Shown here: positions 35,891 through 48,900 of the stretch, in pieces
Layout of the letters: each line of letters starts with the position of its first letter
How positions within the stretch are numbered: the stretch's first letter is position 1
From: Trissonchulus latispiculum
Lineage: Eukaryota > Nematoda > Enoplea > Enoplida > Ironidae
Length of the DNA: 64,000 bases
Assembly (NCBI GenBank): GCA_030248195.1
Contig: JASAND010012762.1
Location: forward strand, 1-64,000
Direction: 5' to 3'
Made by a program: the position numbers and the translations under genes
The notes under the pieces: model-generated
What the model was told of the DNA's origin: nothing
What the model saw: only the letters and a program-made list of their open reading frames with translations
Database searches by the model: none

Positions 35891-36853
35891 GGTTTAGTCT
35901 GACTTGGGCCAGGTCTGAACTGGGCCACAAAATTCTATTGGTCAGAATTCACTTCACTATTGTCCATTTAAAATCTGGTTTTTGCGCACGTGTTTAATTT
36001 CTCCGCCCCTTTTAACATACACTGTATTGTACTAATCGTACTCACTGTTGACACAGTTGATGAATTTAATTGCAAAACTCATACGCACGAATGAAATGTT
36101 TTAATTATTTACTTAGAAGCAAGTTTAGTTGAATTAAAAATGGCTTTAAGACCAAAGATTTCAAAGAAAGTTTAATTTTGACTAAATTTTAACCGAAATT
36201 CAGAACTAATTTTACAAACTTAAAAATATTTACCAAAATCATTGACTCAAATTATTCAAACACATTTGCCAAAATTGAATCAAACCGAACCAAACGTTTG
36301 CTAGATGGCATCCCAACTGCCTTTTTAAGGGCAACCATTCGGCCAAAAATTATTTAGGTATAACATTGAAACTAAAATAAAAGCACCAACAATAGAGAAA
36401 CACTCGAAATGGAAGACATTACACACATGACATTACACATGGTACAATGAAACATGACATTACACATGACATTACTGTGCGCAGCAGTATTAGTAAATAA
36501 TAGTGTACGTATATATATATATAAGTTTTGCAAAATATATGTTGCTCTCAAAGTGTAGGTAGGATTTTTGTTCAACTCTCTAAACCATAAAGTGTATAAG
36601 AGTTTACTTACATTCACTCTTTCATTTTACAAGCTTAACTTTGATTAACTTTGAATTAGCTTAACTTAACTTAGATTAACTTAGCTTAGCTTAACTTTGA
36701 TTTCACTTGCCACTTCAATTTAACTCCCCTTTGACGGTAGGCGGAGTTTACTGTAGAAAAATGTACACACATTTCTACTGGTTGACAATAGTGACGTTTT
36801 CAACCAATCAAATGTGTGGCCCATTTCAGATGTGGCCCAGGTCAGACTAAGCC
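35891..36853. mobile_element. Non-autonomous DNA element with ~40-bp terminal inverted repeats
   Basis: The left end starts GGTTTAGTCTGACTTGGGCC and the right end, inverted, starts GGCTTAGTCTGACCTGGGCC. The similarity continues to GGGCCACA. The interior is AT-rich with ACATTACACATG tandem words (36420-36475) and a TTAACTTAGCTTAAC-like run (36640-36715). No transposase ORF. Confidence 0.7.
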
Positions 36854-36947
36854 GTTGAGCCTATTCGATAGCTGCTTAATATTTTGTATTTACGGAATTA
36901 CAATATAAACTGTTGTTTTTATCTAGGCTGCTATTGTGAATGACTAG

Positions 36948-39900
36948 ATGGAAACAGAGAAGACGGGACCGTACGTTTGTTATTTTTTATGTTCATCACT
37001 TTTGTACGGATTTGGAATCAGCTGATCAAATAAGGTGCTAGTATGTCAACTTGGACAAAATCTTAATTTGCTATTACGAGGCTACTATTAACAAATCTTT
37101 TACTATAGAGTAAAAAATGAAAGTAATGTCTCTGTGAGTAACTGTGCCTATTCAGATATAGTCAACTAAAAAATGTACAAACATTTTTCCTTTAATGTTG
37201 CGACTATGTTTTTGTCTTTGCGAAAAGTTGATAATATCTTTCATTATAAATTAGTTTTTAACCTTAAGTTGTTGTTTAGATATATTTTATTTGTTCTTTA
37301 ATGTAGTAACGTTTTTGTGATGTAGAGACATTAAGGAAGAGAGTCAGAATGGTAAATCTGGTATAGCTTTGGTTGGTGACAGTCTAAGGAATAGTTCGTT
37401 GATGGAATATAAGGAACAGAGTAAGTAAAAACAAACAGCAGTGGTGTTTTATTTGTTGTTCGCTTTCAACTCGTTAATATATACTGCTTGCTCATTATCC
37501 GTAACAAATTTAATGTGAAATGTGTATTGTAGAGAATGGAAAAGGGCATGAGCTCGAAAGCAGTAACAAGATAACAATTTGTTTTCTTTGAAAAATGGAC
37601 AGAAGACATCTATTTTTCACGGTACGATAAAATCGTTATTATATGTATGTGTTCTTATTACAATTAATCTAGTCGTTAAATGCGTAGTAACATTGTCTAC
37701 AGATACGTCGGTATATGTAGTACTCAGTTATGTCTGTGACCAATGCAAGACGGTGGGTTCATAACAGTGATTAGTCATTTATTGATTGTTTAGTGTTTGA
37801 CTGTTGTTTGTTATCTTGCGTATAGGCGACATACTTGTAATCGTTTGATTCTCGTTTTTTCTCTTTTGAACGATTCTTCAAAACGGCTTCCATGTTGGCC
37901 ATAGGCATAAAGTAGTGGCTGTGTTCTGATATGGTGGGTGCAGTGTTTTTGATTGAAACGAAGCATATAATTGAATTGTAGTATTTAGCAGAAAACTGTA
38001 TAGATGCGACTGTATAATAAAGGATGTGCATGTGTGTACTGCTATAGACAAAATGGCTGTCACTGATATACCTGTTGCGTCCAGTAAAGAGGTGAATAAA
38101 CCAAACGAGAGAAAGAAAGCAGTCTCTTGCAAGAAAAAGATTTCTATTGCTCTGTCCTGTCGGAAAATTGATCGTAGACAACATGACTAGTACAATCTAG
38201 AGGTAACTAAGTCAACATTAAAGATAATAGGAAAATTTGTCTACTAGAATATTTTGATGTCACCTTATAACATAAGCATCTATGCGGACTTTATAGTCAT
38301 CCTTAGAGAATATTCTAGCTTTATTCTGAAAATTTTATTTTGATCGGTTTTATTTTTTATGATAATTTTATGCATTATTTATGAGGTTGTTTGATATGAT
38401 ACTTTTGTGCGTTCATATGAATTTATTTTGATGTTTAGGTAATGTATATTGTGACGATTTGAAACTATAGTAGTATTCATTTCTTTGTTGTTTTTAGTGA
38501 TGATTTGCACAAAGAATGCTACTAGCAAACAAAAGCATTCATTTCTGCAGGACAATAAACCTATCAGTAAGTGTGATATCCGTATTCATGACTGCAGTAA
38601 TTTATTTATTATTGTAGCAGACAAAATATTTTGTTTAAGCAAGTGACAATGTGTGTATTGATATTTGTATTATAATTTCTTCTGTATGTGTCGGTGTTTG
38701 GTCTTTTCTCTTACATGCTATTGTGTTACTGTGTTACTCTGTTATTTGTTTTTTATTTTTTCCGGTGGTTGCAACACGAAAACGCGTCCGAAAACCATAG
38801 CTTCAGATGAATCTGAAGATGACGAGAATGTGACATCAGTTGATAACGGTTTGTTTTGTTGTAGGTGTGTGACAACGCGCTTGCCACTACACTTTAATAC
38901 GAACTAAGCTGCAGTGCTTTATTGGCGGGGGTCTGCGAAAACGCAACACAAAGAAGCATACGGTAGTTACGGCAACTGCTTTAGCTTAAGTTCCAACAAA
39001 GACTAACTCGGTCTGCTGAAAGAGTCTGCTTTTATATCCTTCTAAGTCGGAAAACTTCAAACGCAAAATATTATTTTAAGAATGTTTTGACTAAATATTA
39101 AAACGATGTTGAAACGAGTTGCGATGTTCGAAATGTCAAATCGTAAAGTTAGAAATGTCAAAACGTGAAAACAACGTTCAGCAAAACTCCGAAAATTTAG
39201 ATAGTTTTTAGGTTACAAGCAAAGGTAAACATGATAAACATCACACCCTGGGGTGAAAATATTCGAACGTCCCAGTTCGACAAGATCAAACAAAAATAGA
39301 CGTTACAAGTCTTAATGCGTCTGCCCAGTGATAAAAATTGGAATAAAAACAATAAAAACACATTAGGCAAGTCTGCTATACTAGCCCACACTCAACACTA
39401 AACATGTATTGCATAAGTAAAACAGATCGTAAGCAATGATAAAACACAAATCTGCAAAAAACGGTGTGATAAAAATGTAAAACAAAGTTTGGTACGACTT
39501 TCAAAAATTGAATCATGCTTTTTTTTGTAATGCCATGTACATTTTTATCAACCTCGAGCTAACTAGACAAAGTAAGATGCTGTTTACATTCCCCCAGAAA
39601 ACTCGCCACGACTGCAGTAGCTCGGGCCGGGTTGGTGATGAAAGCAACAACAGGTAGTCTGACCGGTAGGGCGAGGGAATTGGTAACATCCTTGCTGATA
39701 AGGAGCTACGTACTGTCCATAGGCTCCTGTATATTGGACTGTGGTCTGCTGATTTCCAAAAGCTGAATTTGCCACCGGGACAGATGATATCTGCACGGTA
39801 GGAGACGCGAATTCTGGAGCAGGCAAGCGTTCAGTCCAACCTGTCGCCTGTCGAGGAGCGTACGGCACCAGCGCGTAGGCTGCTGCTGACGTCGGTTGAT

Positions 39901-42900
39901 AACCGGGTTGATATGAATTGATGGCCGGCTGGCCATACTGGTAGTTTGCATTGCAGTTGGGATCGTGCTGGGCCACCAACTGCGGCTGCTGCCAGGTCTG
40001 TTGAGCTGATGAAATCAGCGGGGCCCGAACAGTTGGAGTAGGAAATTGCTCAGAAGGCAACGGTGTAGGAGCATCCTGCGGTCTGGCCGCGATTCGACCG
40101 ACCGTTGGTCCGTTTGGTCTGAGAAAGTTCGCAGCTGGCGGAGGAGCAGGAATCTGGATGTCTGGAGCTGGTTTCTCGTCTCTCGCTTCACTGTAGGCAT
40201 TGATATTATGATCGGATTCAACTGGAATTCCGTGATTGACAACGGCTGATGGTTGTAAAACAGGACGAGGATCTGATTGGTCTGCTGGAGCAGGGTCTGA
40301 TCTAGAATTCTGATTCTGACGAGCTAGCCGAATGCGATGCAGAGCCGGAGAGATTCCGTGAATTCTTTGCGCATATTCCGCACAGGAAGTAAATCGCTTG
40401 CACGAGTCCAACAGTGGGATCCAGGATGCCCAAATGTCGTACAATTTCAGTGTTCCTGTGATATTGACCGTTCCCATCTCCGTAAAGAGTCGGGGATTTG
40501 GATTCCCATCTTCCTGTAAGAATTCCGTGACTGGAATTTCTTTGAAGAGATAGTTTCCTTCCTCGCATTTGGTCTTGAGGACTTGGTTAGAGTGCTGCAG
40601 TTTGTCGGCAGCGGCAGGCGGAACGGGAGACATGAAGCAGATCATAGTGCCAGAAACACTGCCATAGATCTCTTCAAAATCAGCTCGTAGCTCATCGTCG
40701 GACTTATCCACATCCACGGATCCAGTCTGCACGATGACATCAGAAAATTCTTCCAACCGGTAGCCATGAACTAACTCAGGTACATGACCAAGATGGAAGT
40801 TAGGTCTGCATCTTATCACGGCGCCTTCGATTTCAGAGAGATGTCTGCATGCGTCTCCGCCCAAAACCAGTACGGTTCGTGAAGGTTTGACGTCAATGAC
40901 CACAGATGTAGCCCACTGGGTCAAGTCTACAATCCCATCCATGGAGGAGCCCGATCGGTTGTCACGAACTTCCATGAGCAACCGGCCGTAGATATTCTTC
41001 CCCTGCCAGCTGTCTGGATGGCGATATAGGGTGTCTGATTCGGAATAACCTGTTGCCATCAGTAGGTCACGCCGATGGCAATGAGCTAAGATTTGATTTC
41101 CCGTGGCTGCAAGGCCATTCCGGTAACCGAAATAGGTCTGACATTTAGCCACCAAAAGAGTACGCAAGATGTCGTTCCTGATTGCGATCCACGGTTCAAG
41201 CGGTTCAAAGTGCCCTGACTTGGTCTTCAGAAAGGCAAGGACTTCCTTCGGATCATCTGTAAAGATTTGATGAAACAGTTCTGCTGCACATGCGTCCATA
41301 CCCATCTGGATTAGCTGTATGTACGCAAATGCTTGGATCGTACTAGTAAAAGTTTTACCAGCCAGGGTTATGGGGCAGCTGGTATTGAAAATGGAAAGGT
41401 AATTATCGGGTTTTACAATAATTACCCTAGGTCTGACATTTGCTGCATTGTTCACTGGACGGGACGGCCGCACAACCACGGAGCGCAGCCTAGGCTGTTG
41501 GTTCTGCGGCAGCTGCGGAGGAGGCGTCTGTGGATTATCTGGCGGAGGGGGGCTCAGTGGCTGTGCTGGAATCGGAGGAGTCTGTGGCTTCACCGAAGGT
41601 GGCGGAGTCTGCGTGTTTGCCGGAGGCGGCGGAGTCTGCGGGTTTGCCGGTGGCGGCGGAGTCTGCGGGCTTGCCGGAGGCGGCGGAGTCTGCGGGCTTG
41701 CCGGAGGCGGCGGAGTCTGCGGCTTCACTAGAGGCACATGAAGTGGCTGTGCCAGACGTCGACTTCCATCGTTGCCTCCTTTGAATCGAGCTTCGCCTGA
41801 TTCGAAATCGGGTTCTTCGGGTGAAGTGGATACGTCCATCCGCTGGTCTACATCGTCCTGAAACAATACATAGTCTGCATTCAATATATACAGAAACCAG
41901 GACATATATATGGCTATGTAATCATAAATAATATCACCGATTCTAATATCAATTAATAGTCATAAGTCTAGGATAACCCTTCTTTTGGGTCTCTGTATCA
42001 AATTATAATCTGTATGCTGTCGGTCTGTCTGATCCGTAGGCTGTTGATCTACGGTAGCTTCATTTTCGTTCGCCGTGTCTACATGAGATCTAAGTGATTC
42101 TGTCTGCTCAACTGTTTCGTTACCTTCAGTGTCTGAGCAGGTTGACTTAGCATTCCGATTATTCCTATTCTCAACAGGTTCCGTAGAGTTGTCTAAGTTT
42201 TTGGGGCCGGTAAGGTTTGGTACATGGGCTGAATGACAAATCTTTAGTCTATTTAGGTGCTTTAGTTTAGGACTGAATTACTGAATTGAATTACTGAATT
42301 ACTGACTGAATTACGGACTATTTAGGACAAAGCTTTAGTCTATGGACTGAATTCGCGCATTAGGAAATTTAATTTCTAAAATCCTATATGGGCCAAACCA
42401 GAACTTTGCTAGTTTTGGTGAAGGATTTGATAAAGTTCCATTTGCGGCAGCCTTGTCAGCCTGGGTAAGTCGCGGGAGAACTGGTGTATACAGATAAACT
42501 CTGTCCCCAACCCGGAACTTCGGTTGAGTCGTGTTCGTGTCATAATAAAATTTTTGCTTGCTTTGGGCCTCCGCTATTGTCTGCTTAGCGGTCTTCCAAA
42601 CACTACCTAAGTGATGCACAACCAGTTCCTTAAAGTCTCTAATGTCTGCAATTGCATTTACAGGTTCCAGTAAAACTGAATCCAAGGGAAGAGTTGGATC
42701 TCTTCCAAATAACAAAAAATAAGGCGATTCTCCTGTAGACTCGTGAGCAGAAGTTCTGTATGCAAACGAACAGTATGGAATGTACGTGTCCCAGTCATCA
42801 TGTCTTCTAGAAGTATACATGGACAACATATTTAGGATAGTACTGTTGTAGCGTTCGACAATGCCATTAGTCTGCGGCGCATAACCAGAAGTGTTAATTT

Positions 42901-45900
42901 TGTCAATATTTAAAAGTTTGCAAATTGAAAGCATAAGCTGTGACAAAAAACTTGCGGCGCGGTCAGACAAAAGTTCTCTAGGGGTCCTAAACCTGCATAC
43001 TATACGCTCTACAAACAATTTAGCAATGGTGTCTGCCTGTACATTCGGGACCGCAAACGCTTCTGGCCATTTTGTAAATGCGTCTACAAAAATTACTATA
43101 TGTTTATTGCCAGAAGTTGTAGTGGGTAAAGGCCCTAAGGTGTCGACACAAACACGGCGGAATGGACCTTCCACCGGAATGGGCATGAATGGCACTTTCG
43201 TGCGCTTCGGTGGATCCTTGCGTTCTGCGCAAGGTTTACATGCCAGACCTTTACATGTTTACATATCAGACCTCATAGACGACCAATGATATCTGGTTCG
43301 TATCTTCTGAAATGTTTTACCAAAGCCTAAATGTCCAGCAAAAATGCTGTCGTGGTTAGCCTCAAAAATTTGAAACTGTAACTCGGCAGGAATAGCCAAT
43401 AATTTTGAAAATCTGGCAGAACAATTAGGTCGCATATAGTACAGAACATCCTCAATAAGTTTGTAATTTTTAGTGTCTGCATTGGATTTGCTGTCGAATT
43501 TTCGCTTTGGCTCTGAAAGTGAACGAAAAATCGGACCTAGCCAAGAATCCTTCTTCTGCATTTCGCAAAGTTGGCGCAAGTTTGTGTACGTAGTTTCCAA
43601 AATAGCGCAAAGTCTAGACAAGGCGTCTGCATTGTTATTAGATTTGCCAGGGCGATACTGGATCGTCATGCAATTTGAGTATTCTTGTAGAGATAAACCC
43701 CAGCGACTTAGCCGCGCTGAGGGGTTTTTTATAGACAATAGCCATTTTAGAGCTTGGCAGTCTGTAACTACAGTGAAATTATGCATGTACAAGTATGGTC
43801 TAAAATATTTAACAAAAAACACTATAGCAAGTGCTTCTTGTTCCACAGCCAGATACATTCTTTCTGCTTTGGTAAGGGATCTGCTAGCAAAAGCTATGGG
43901 TCGCTCTACCCCTTCCTGAATTTGGCTGAGCACCCCCCCCCCGATGCCAACTCCACTAGCATCAGTCTGCAATATAAATGGTTTAGCAAAGTCTGGGTAT
44001 GCCAGTGTGGCATTATCTGTCAACGCACTTTTCAACTTTTCAAAAGCTTCGATCGATTGATCGCTCATTTCAAACTTTGAATCTTTCTCTAGAAGTTTAT
44101 ACAATGGAACGGCAATGCTAGAAAAAATTTTGATAAAACGTCTGTAATAGGAACACAATCCTAAAAAACGAACGTAAATCCTTTACTTTTTTCGGGCTCG
44201 AAAATTTTCTTATACAAGAAACTTTCTCTGGATCTGGGGATATACCGTCTTTCGAGACAATGTGCCCCAAAAATGGTACGGAGTTTCTGCCAAAAAGACA
44301 TTTATCTAATTTCAATTTCAAATTAAACCGTCTGAGTCGGCAAAAAACTTGACGCAAAGATTTAAGATGATTGTCAAAACTGTCTGAAAAAATTATGATG
44401 TCATCCAAATACACCAGACATACGTGCCACTGAAGCCCAGAAAGCACAATATTCATTGCCCGTTGAAAAGTTGCTGGGGCATTAGTAAGACCCATCGGCA
44501 TTGTAACATACTGGTACAGCCCATCTAACGCCACGAAGGCTGTCTTCTCAGCGTCTTTTTCATCCAACTCAATCTGCCAAAATCCTGATTTTAAATCGAT
44601 GGTTGAGAAAAATTTAGCTTTACCCAAAGAGTCTAAAATTTCATCTATTCTAGGTAAAGGATATACGTCTCGCTTAGTAACTTTGTTAAGATTGCGAAAG
44701 TCTACAACAATGCGACAGCTACCATCTTTCTTTTTCACTACGAGCATAGGACTAGCCCAAGGAGAAGAGCTAGGCTTAATAACGTTTTTATCTTTCATGT
44801 CTTCCAATTGCGATGCGACTGTTTGCCTTTGAGCCATCGGAATACGATAACTTCGACGAAAAACAGGCTGAGCATTTCCAGTTTGTATAGAATGACGCAC
44901 TACGTTAGTTCTACCTAAATCTGCATTCGTTTTGGAAAAAATGTCTTGAAATTCTATTAACAAATTCATGATTTGCAATTTTTCCTCTTGCGAAAGGCTG
45001 CTGCCTTCCCAGCTCAACTTTTGGGCAAATGCAAGTTTGTCTGTAATTTGGTCACTGGTACTTAGCACTTGTACTGATTGCAGGGCTCCAATGTTTGAAC
45101 CCTTTTTTAACAGAATCCCAGTTTTTGTTGGGTTAATCAGTCGAATCCCTATAGTACGAGAGTCTGAGTTATGCAACGATTTAGCTGCATCTAAACCAAA
45201 TTCATGGAGTAGCCTCTTATTTGGCTCAAAAATCTGTGGATTAGCATCTAATAAATTTATAGGGCTCCGATTATCTGTTGAAATTTCAGTTGTGTACAAC
45301 TCGCAACGCGGTGGAATAAATAAGTCTGACGTTAGTTTAGCAGTTTTTTCATCCGAACATTTCAAAAGGCCAAAACTAGTGGAAGCGGGATGTTTTATCA
45401 TTGGAATTCGTTCACCTGCTATTGTCACCGAATTTCCAGTAAAGTCTACTAAAAGCGGTCCTAATTTTGGCATGAAGTCTGTACCCAATAAGCATCCCCA
45501 CTTAAAATCGTCAACAATATGACATAAATGAGGGAGGGTCTGTGAACCTAAGGTAATCAGCAATACCAATGCCCCTATCATATTAATATCCTGTCCAGTT
45601 AAGGATGTTGCTTTCGTAATTGGCTTTCCCAACTTCCTTTTATGATGAATAAATTTGCTGTTAACAATGCTAATAGCTGCACCCGTATCGATCACTGTTG
45701 GTACATTTCGACCTTCTACCTTGGCATTCACAGCAAGAATGCTTTGCCCTGCTAAATTACAATCAGCCGTTTCTAAGGAAGTTTCGTTGGTTCGATTCCA
45801 CACAGGAACATGAAATTCGTCAGGTATGGGCAGCGTTTCAAACGACTCAAGCTCAACAGGATTCAAACTAGATAAAGAACTAGCAGGAGCTGTTGGACAA

Positions 45901-48900
45901 TCTGGCTTAGGAGGCTAGTCGTTGTCGCAAATAGATCGGCCAAGACGTACAAATTTGTGTCTGTAAATTATCAAGAAGTATACTATACAAATTAGTAGCG
46001 CAATGCAACCAATTATAACAAGAATGTTTATGAGGGCTTGCACTGGTCCCTTTAAAATCGTGGCCACAGAATGGCCTGCCCCCTCTAATGTCAAGCCCAA
46101 GCCAGATCCTAACCCGTTCAGAGCACTACCTAAACCTTTGCCAACCCCAGTTATAGCAGCACTGGCTCCTTCTCCCAACCCTTTTAGGGTATCGGTTATT
46201 GCGATAGGATTTAAAGAAAGATCTGCGGTATAATTTACTAGAAAGTCTAATTTGGTCTGTAGCAATGATAGTCTGCGAATTTGGCTCCTATAAGTGTTAA
46301 GGCTTATAAATGTGCCTGCTACGTGATCGTGAAAAAGAGCAGGAGTATCAAAAACCAATTAATGTTTTTCATTTTTCCAGGTAACTTCTAAAGGTAGTTC
46401 TAACACATGTACAGGTCCGGAATGAGTAAACCAATTTTCATGATTTTTAAAAACTCCTGTGATGCGGTGCGCACAGTCTACTTGTAAGGACGTAGTTACT
46501 AAGTCTTTAGTTCCAGGAATCAAAAATAGCAAAGTAGTATTCGTCAAAACTGGTATATACTCATAGCATTTAGAACTGTATGTATAATTCCAGTAAATAT
46601 GATCTACCGTAATCTGCTTGCACGGCCACACCATTAATACTTCGCCAGCATAACTGGCATGAATGTCTGCTCTATTAAGTAATAATCTAGCTCCCAATGT
46701 TGGATCTAACTGAGTAAGCTGTTTTAAAAGGCCAATTACTTTGTTGTTAGTAGTGCAAAGGCTAGCCCAAAGTTGCCGAAAATTTCTAGTCTCTAGGCTA
46801 GCTAATGCATCGTACAAGTAGTTCAGCTTTGCATTAGTTGGGTCTGCATCAATAACATTATTTTGTTGAAAACCTGCTTCCCTTTGCATGTAGTCTTCGT
46901 GGAAAAGAAGCTTTTTTCGGTGGGAGTAGTTGTTAACTTTAATGGCAGGGCCTTGGTCTGTAAGTAAGACGCCAGGCGGCAAACACTTTGGAGTCTGCTT
47001 ATTATTTAAAGTAAAAGCATTTTGTAGTTCATCTACTGTGATATGCGAACCTGCGATAGAAGCATTGAATGAAGATTTAATAATAAATGGACAAAATACA
47101 AAACTAAAAGAATTGTTCCAAAATAGAGTTGCAAAATTAGTTTGGCAATACCCTTGTTTTAAGGTGGTGATTCCCTTTGGTCACATAAAGTTTGCACCAT
47201 TATTACTCATTCATTACCTGGAGTTAAGAAGCCATTTTTATATCAAAATGTAGCTTGGCATTTTCTCTATTTAATGCATGCCACGAAACTAATGTGGCTT
47301 TTCTAAAATATTTTTAACACATTTTAGAAGAAGTATAATTTTCCAGAATTTTTGCAGACTCAAGTAAATTTTTTCGCGAGACATCGGTTATATCATTCGA
47401 TACCTCCATCAAATAGCTGGGGACGATTTTTTATTTATTGTGAAGTCGCTCTTCGTTATAGAGAAATAAGCTGAAATGTGTGCGTAACCTGTATTTTGCA
47501 TACTTTTTCCAAATTTGTCAAGCGATTACTTTAGCTAGAAAGCAGCAATCGGGGCAACTAAAAAATCGTCCCTGGGTATATTCGTGTAGAACACATTTGT
47601 TCAGTAGCAGCCCTCCAACTTGCATGATGAATGCTCCACAATCTTTGGAAACAAATTGGTCGTGTTTTTGCAAAAACTAATTTTTTATGATAGCAGCCTA
47701 CAGGATAGCCGTTGGAAGACGATCATGTGTCGGATAATTTGTCCCTGTGAGACCTTCACATCGACGCCCTTAGTTTGATTTTACGGCTTGCGTAGTTCAA
47801 GAAATGTTGGATTATTTGATTTCTGCAAAAATGACAAGTTTTTGACGCCAAAACAAGAAAATCGGCTATATCTCACGATAGAGAAAAGCTAGAAACTTGC
47901 TTTAAAAAGCAAAAATGTGAAGCTCAATGAGATCTTTCGAATGAATATAGTCATAACTGCATAGCAGCTGCCAAACATTTAGAAATTGGGAAAAACCACT
48001 CTGACCGGAAATCTCGAATTTTTGAATCGGGATTGCGCGGAGGGTGTTAGAACGCTAAAATAACTTATTTCGGAAAGTTTCATCGAATTTCATCTTGCTT
48101 TGCGCCGCCAAACAACAATATGTGCCCAAAAGGAATCACCACCTTAAAGGACATGCACTTATGTCTGCTAAATCACTAACTAACGTCAGACCGTCAATCG
48201 TAGCTAATTTTCCTTTCTCGATGACCAAATTTTCTACAGTTTGGCAGAAATCGAAACAGCACCATACATATTGCAACTTTAGCTCATTGGCGCTAATCCA
48301 GAGATTAGTATCCTTTTTTACCAATTTTTGGTTCCTCCAAACTTTCCTAGCGACTGCGTTTTGACAGTCGACGACAGCTATAGTTGTAGTTTGAATAGAA
48401 TCAAAAACGATACCCTTTGAGCCAAAAAATCCGGTATTAGTACATACTGTCCTTGTCTCTAGATAACAACTATAAGCATCAGTAGTCTTGTGGCTCAAGA
48501 TGGGGAACATAAAGGTCTACTGATATGTGTCTAACTTCGTGTAATTCAGGTAAGTGACACTTAAAAGTCTGAGGGAGAGCAACTGGAAAACCGTTTCGGG
48601 ACTGCCCACAAAAGTTCAAGGTTTGAGTTGCATTGACGGGCATTATTAGCAGTAGGACAACTAACAAGAGCAAATTAAATAATGGACAGTAGCCATTTGG
48701 AACAAAATTGCTTACATAGCTGCTTGCTGAATCCTGGTCTTCTACTCCCGTGGATATTGACAAATCATCCGGGGTTCCAGATCCATTCTCAGCGGCATCA
48801 GGCTTGGCTAGATCATGCGAATTCCCAGAATTATTGCCAATGTTGTCAGGTCTGGCATCTTCATCGATGATAAGTCTGCCTTCAGTGACTGAATCTTCCT

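Noticed and set aside
37771..38184. 137-codon minus-strand frame
   Set aside because: Intronic, low-complexity translation, no motif, opposite to the splice-supported exons.
41333..41784. Three long plus-strand open frames rich in Arg, Gly or Glu
   Set aside because: They are antisense shadows of the Pro-rich repeat in the 3' ORF of the LTR element.
47480..47680. Small frame in TTAA element copy D (also in copies A, B, C)
   Set aside because: Shared by descent among copies; without substitution analysis it cannot be called a gene. Kept as a finding only.
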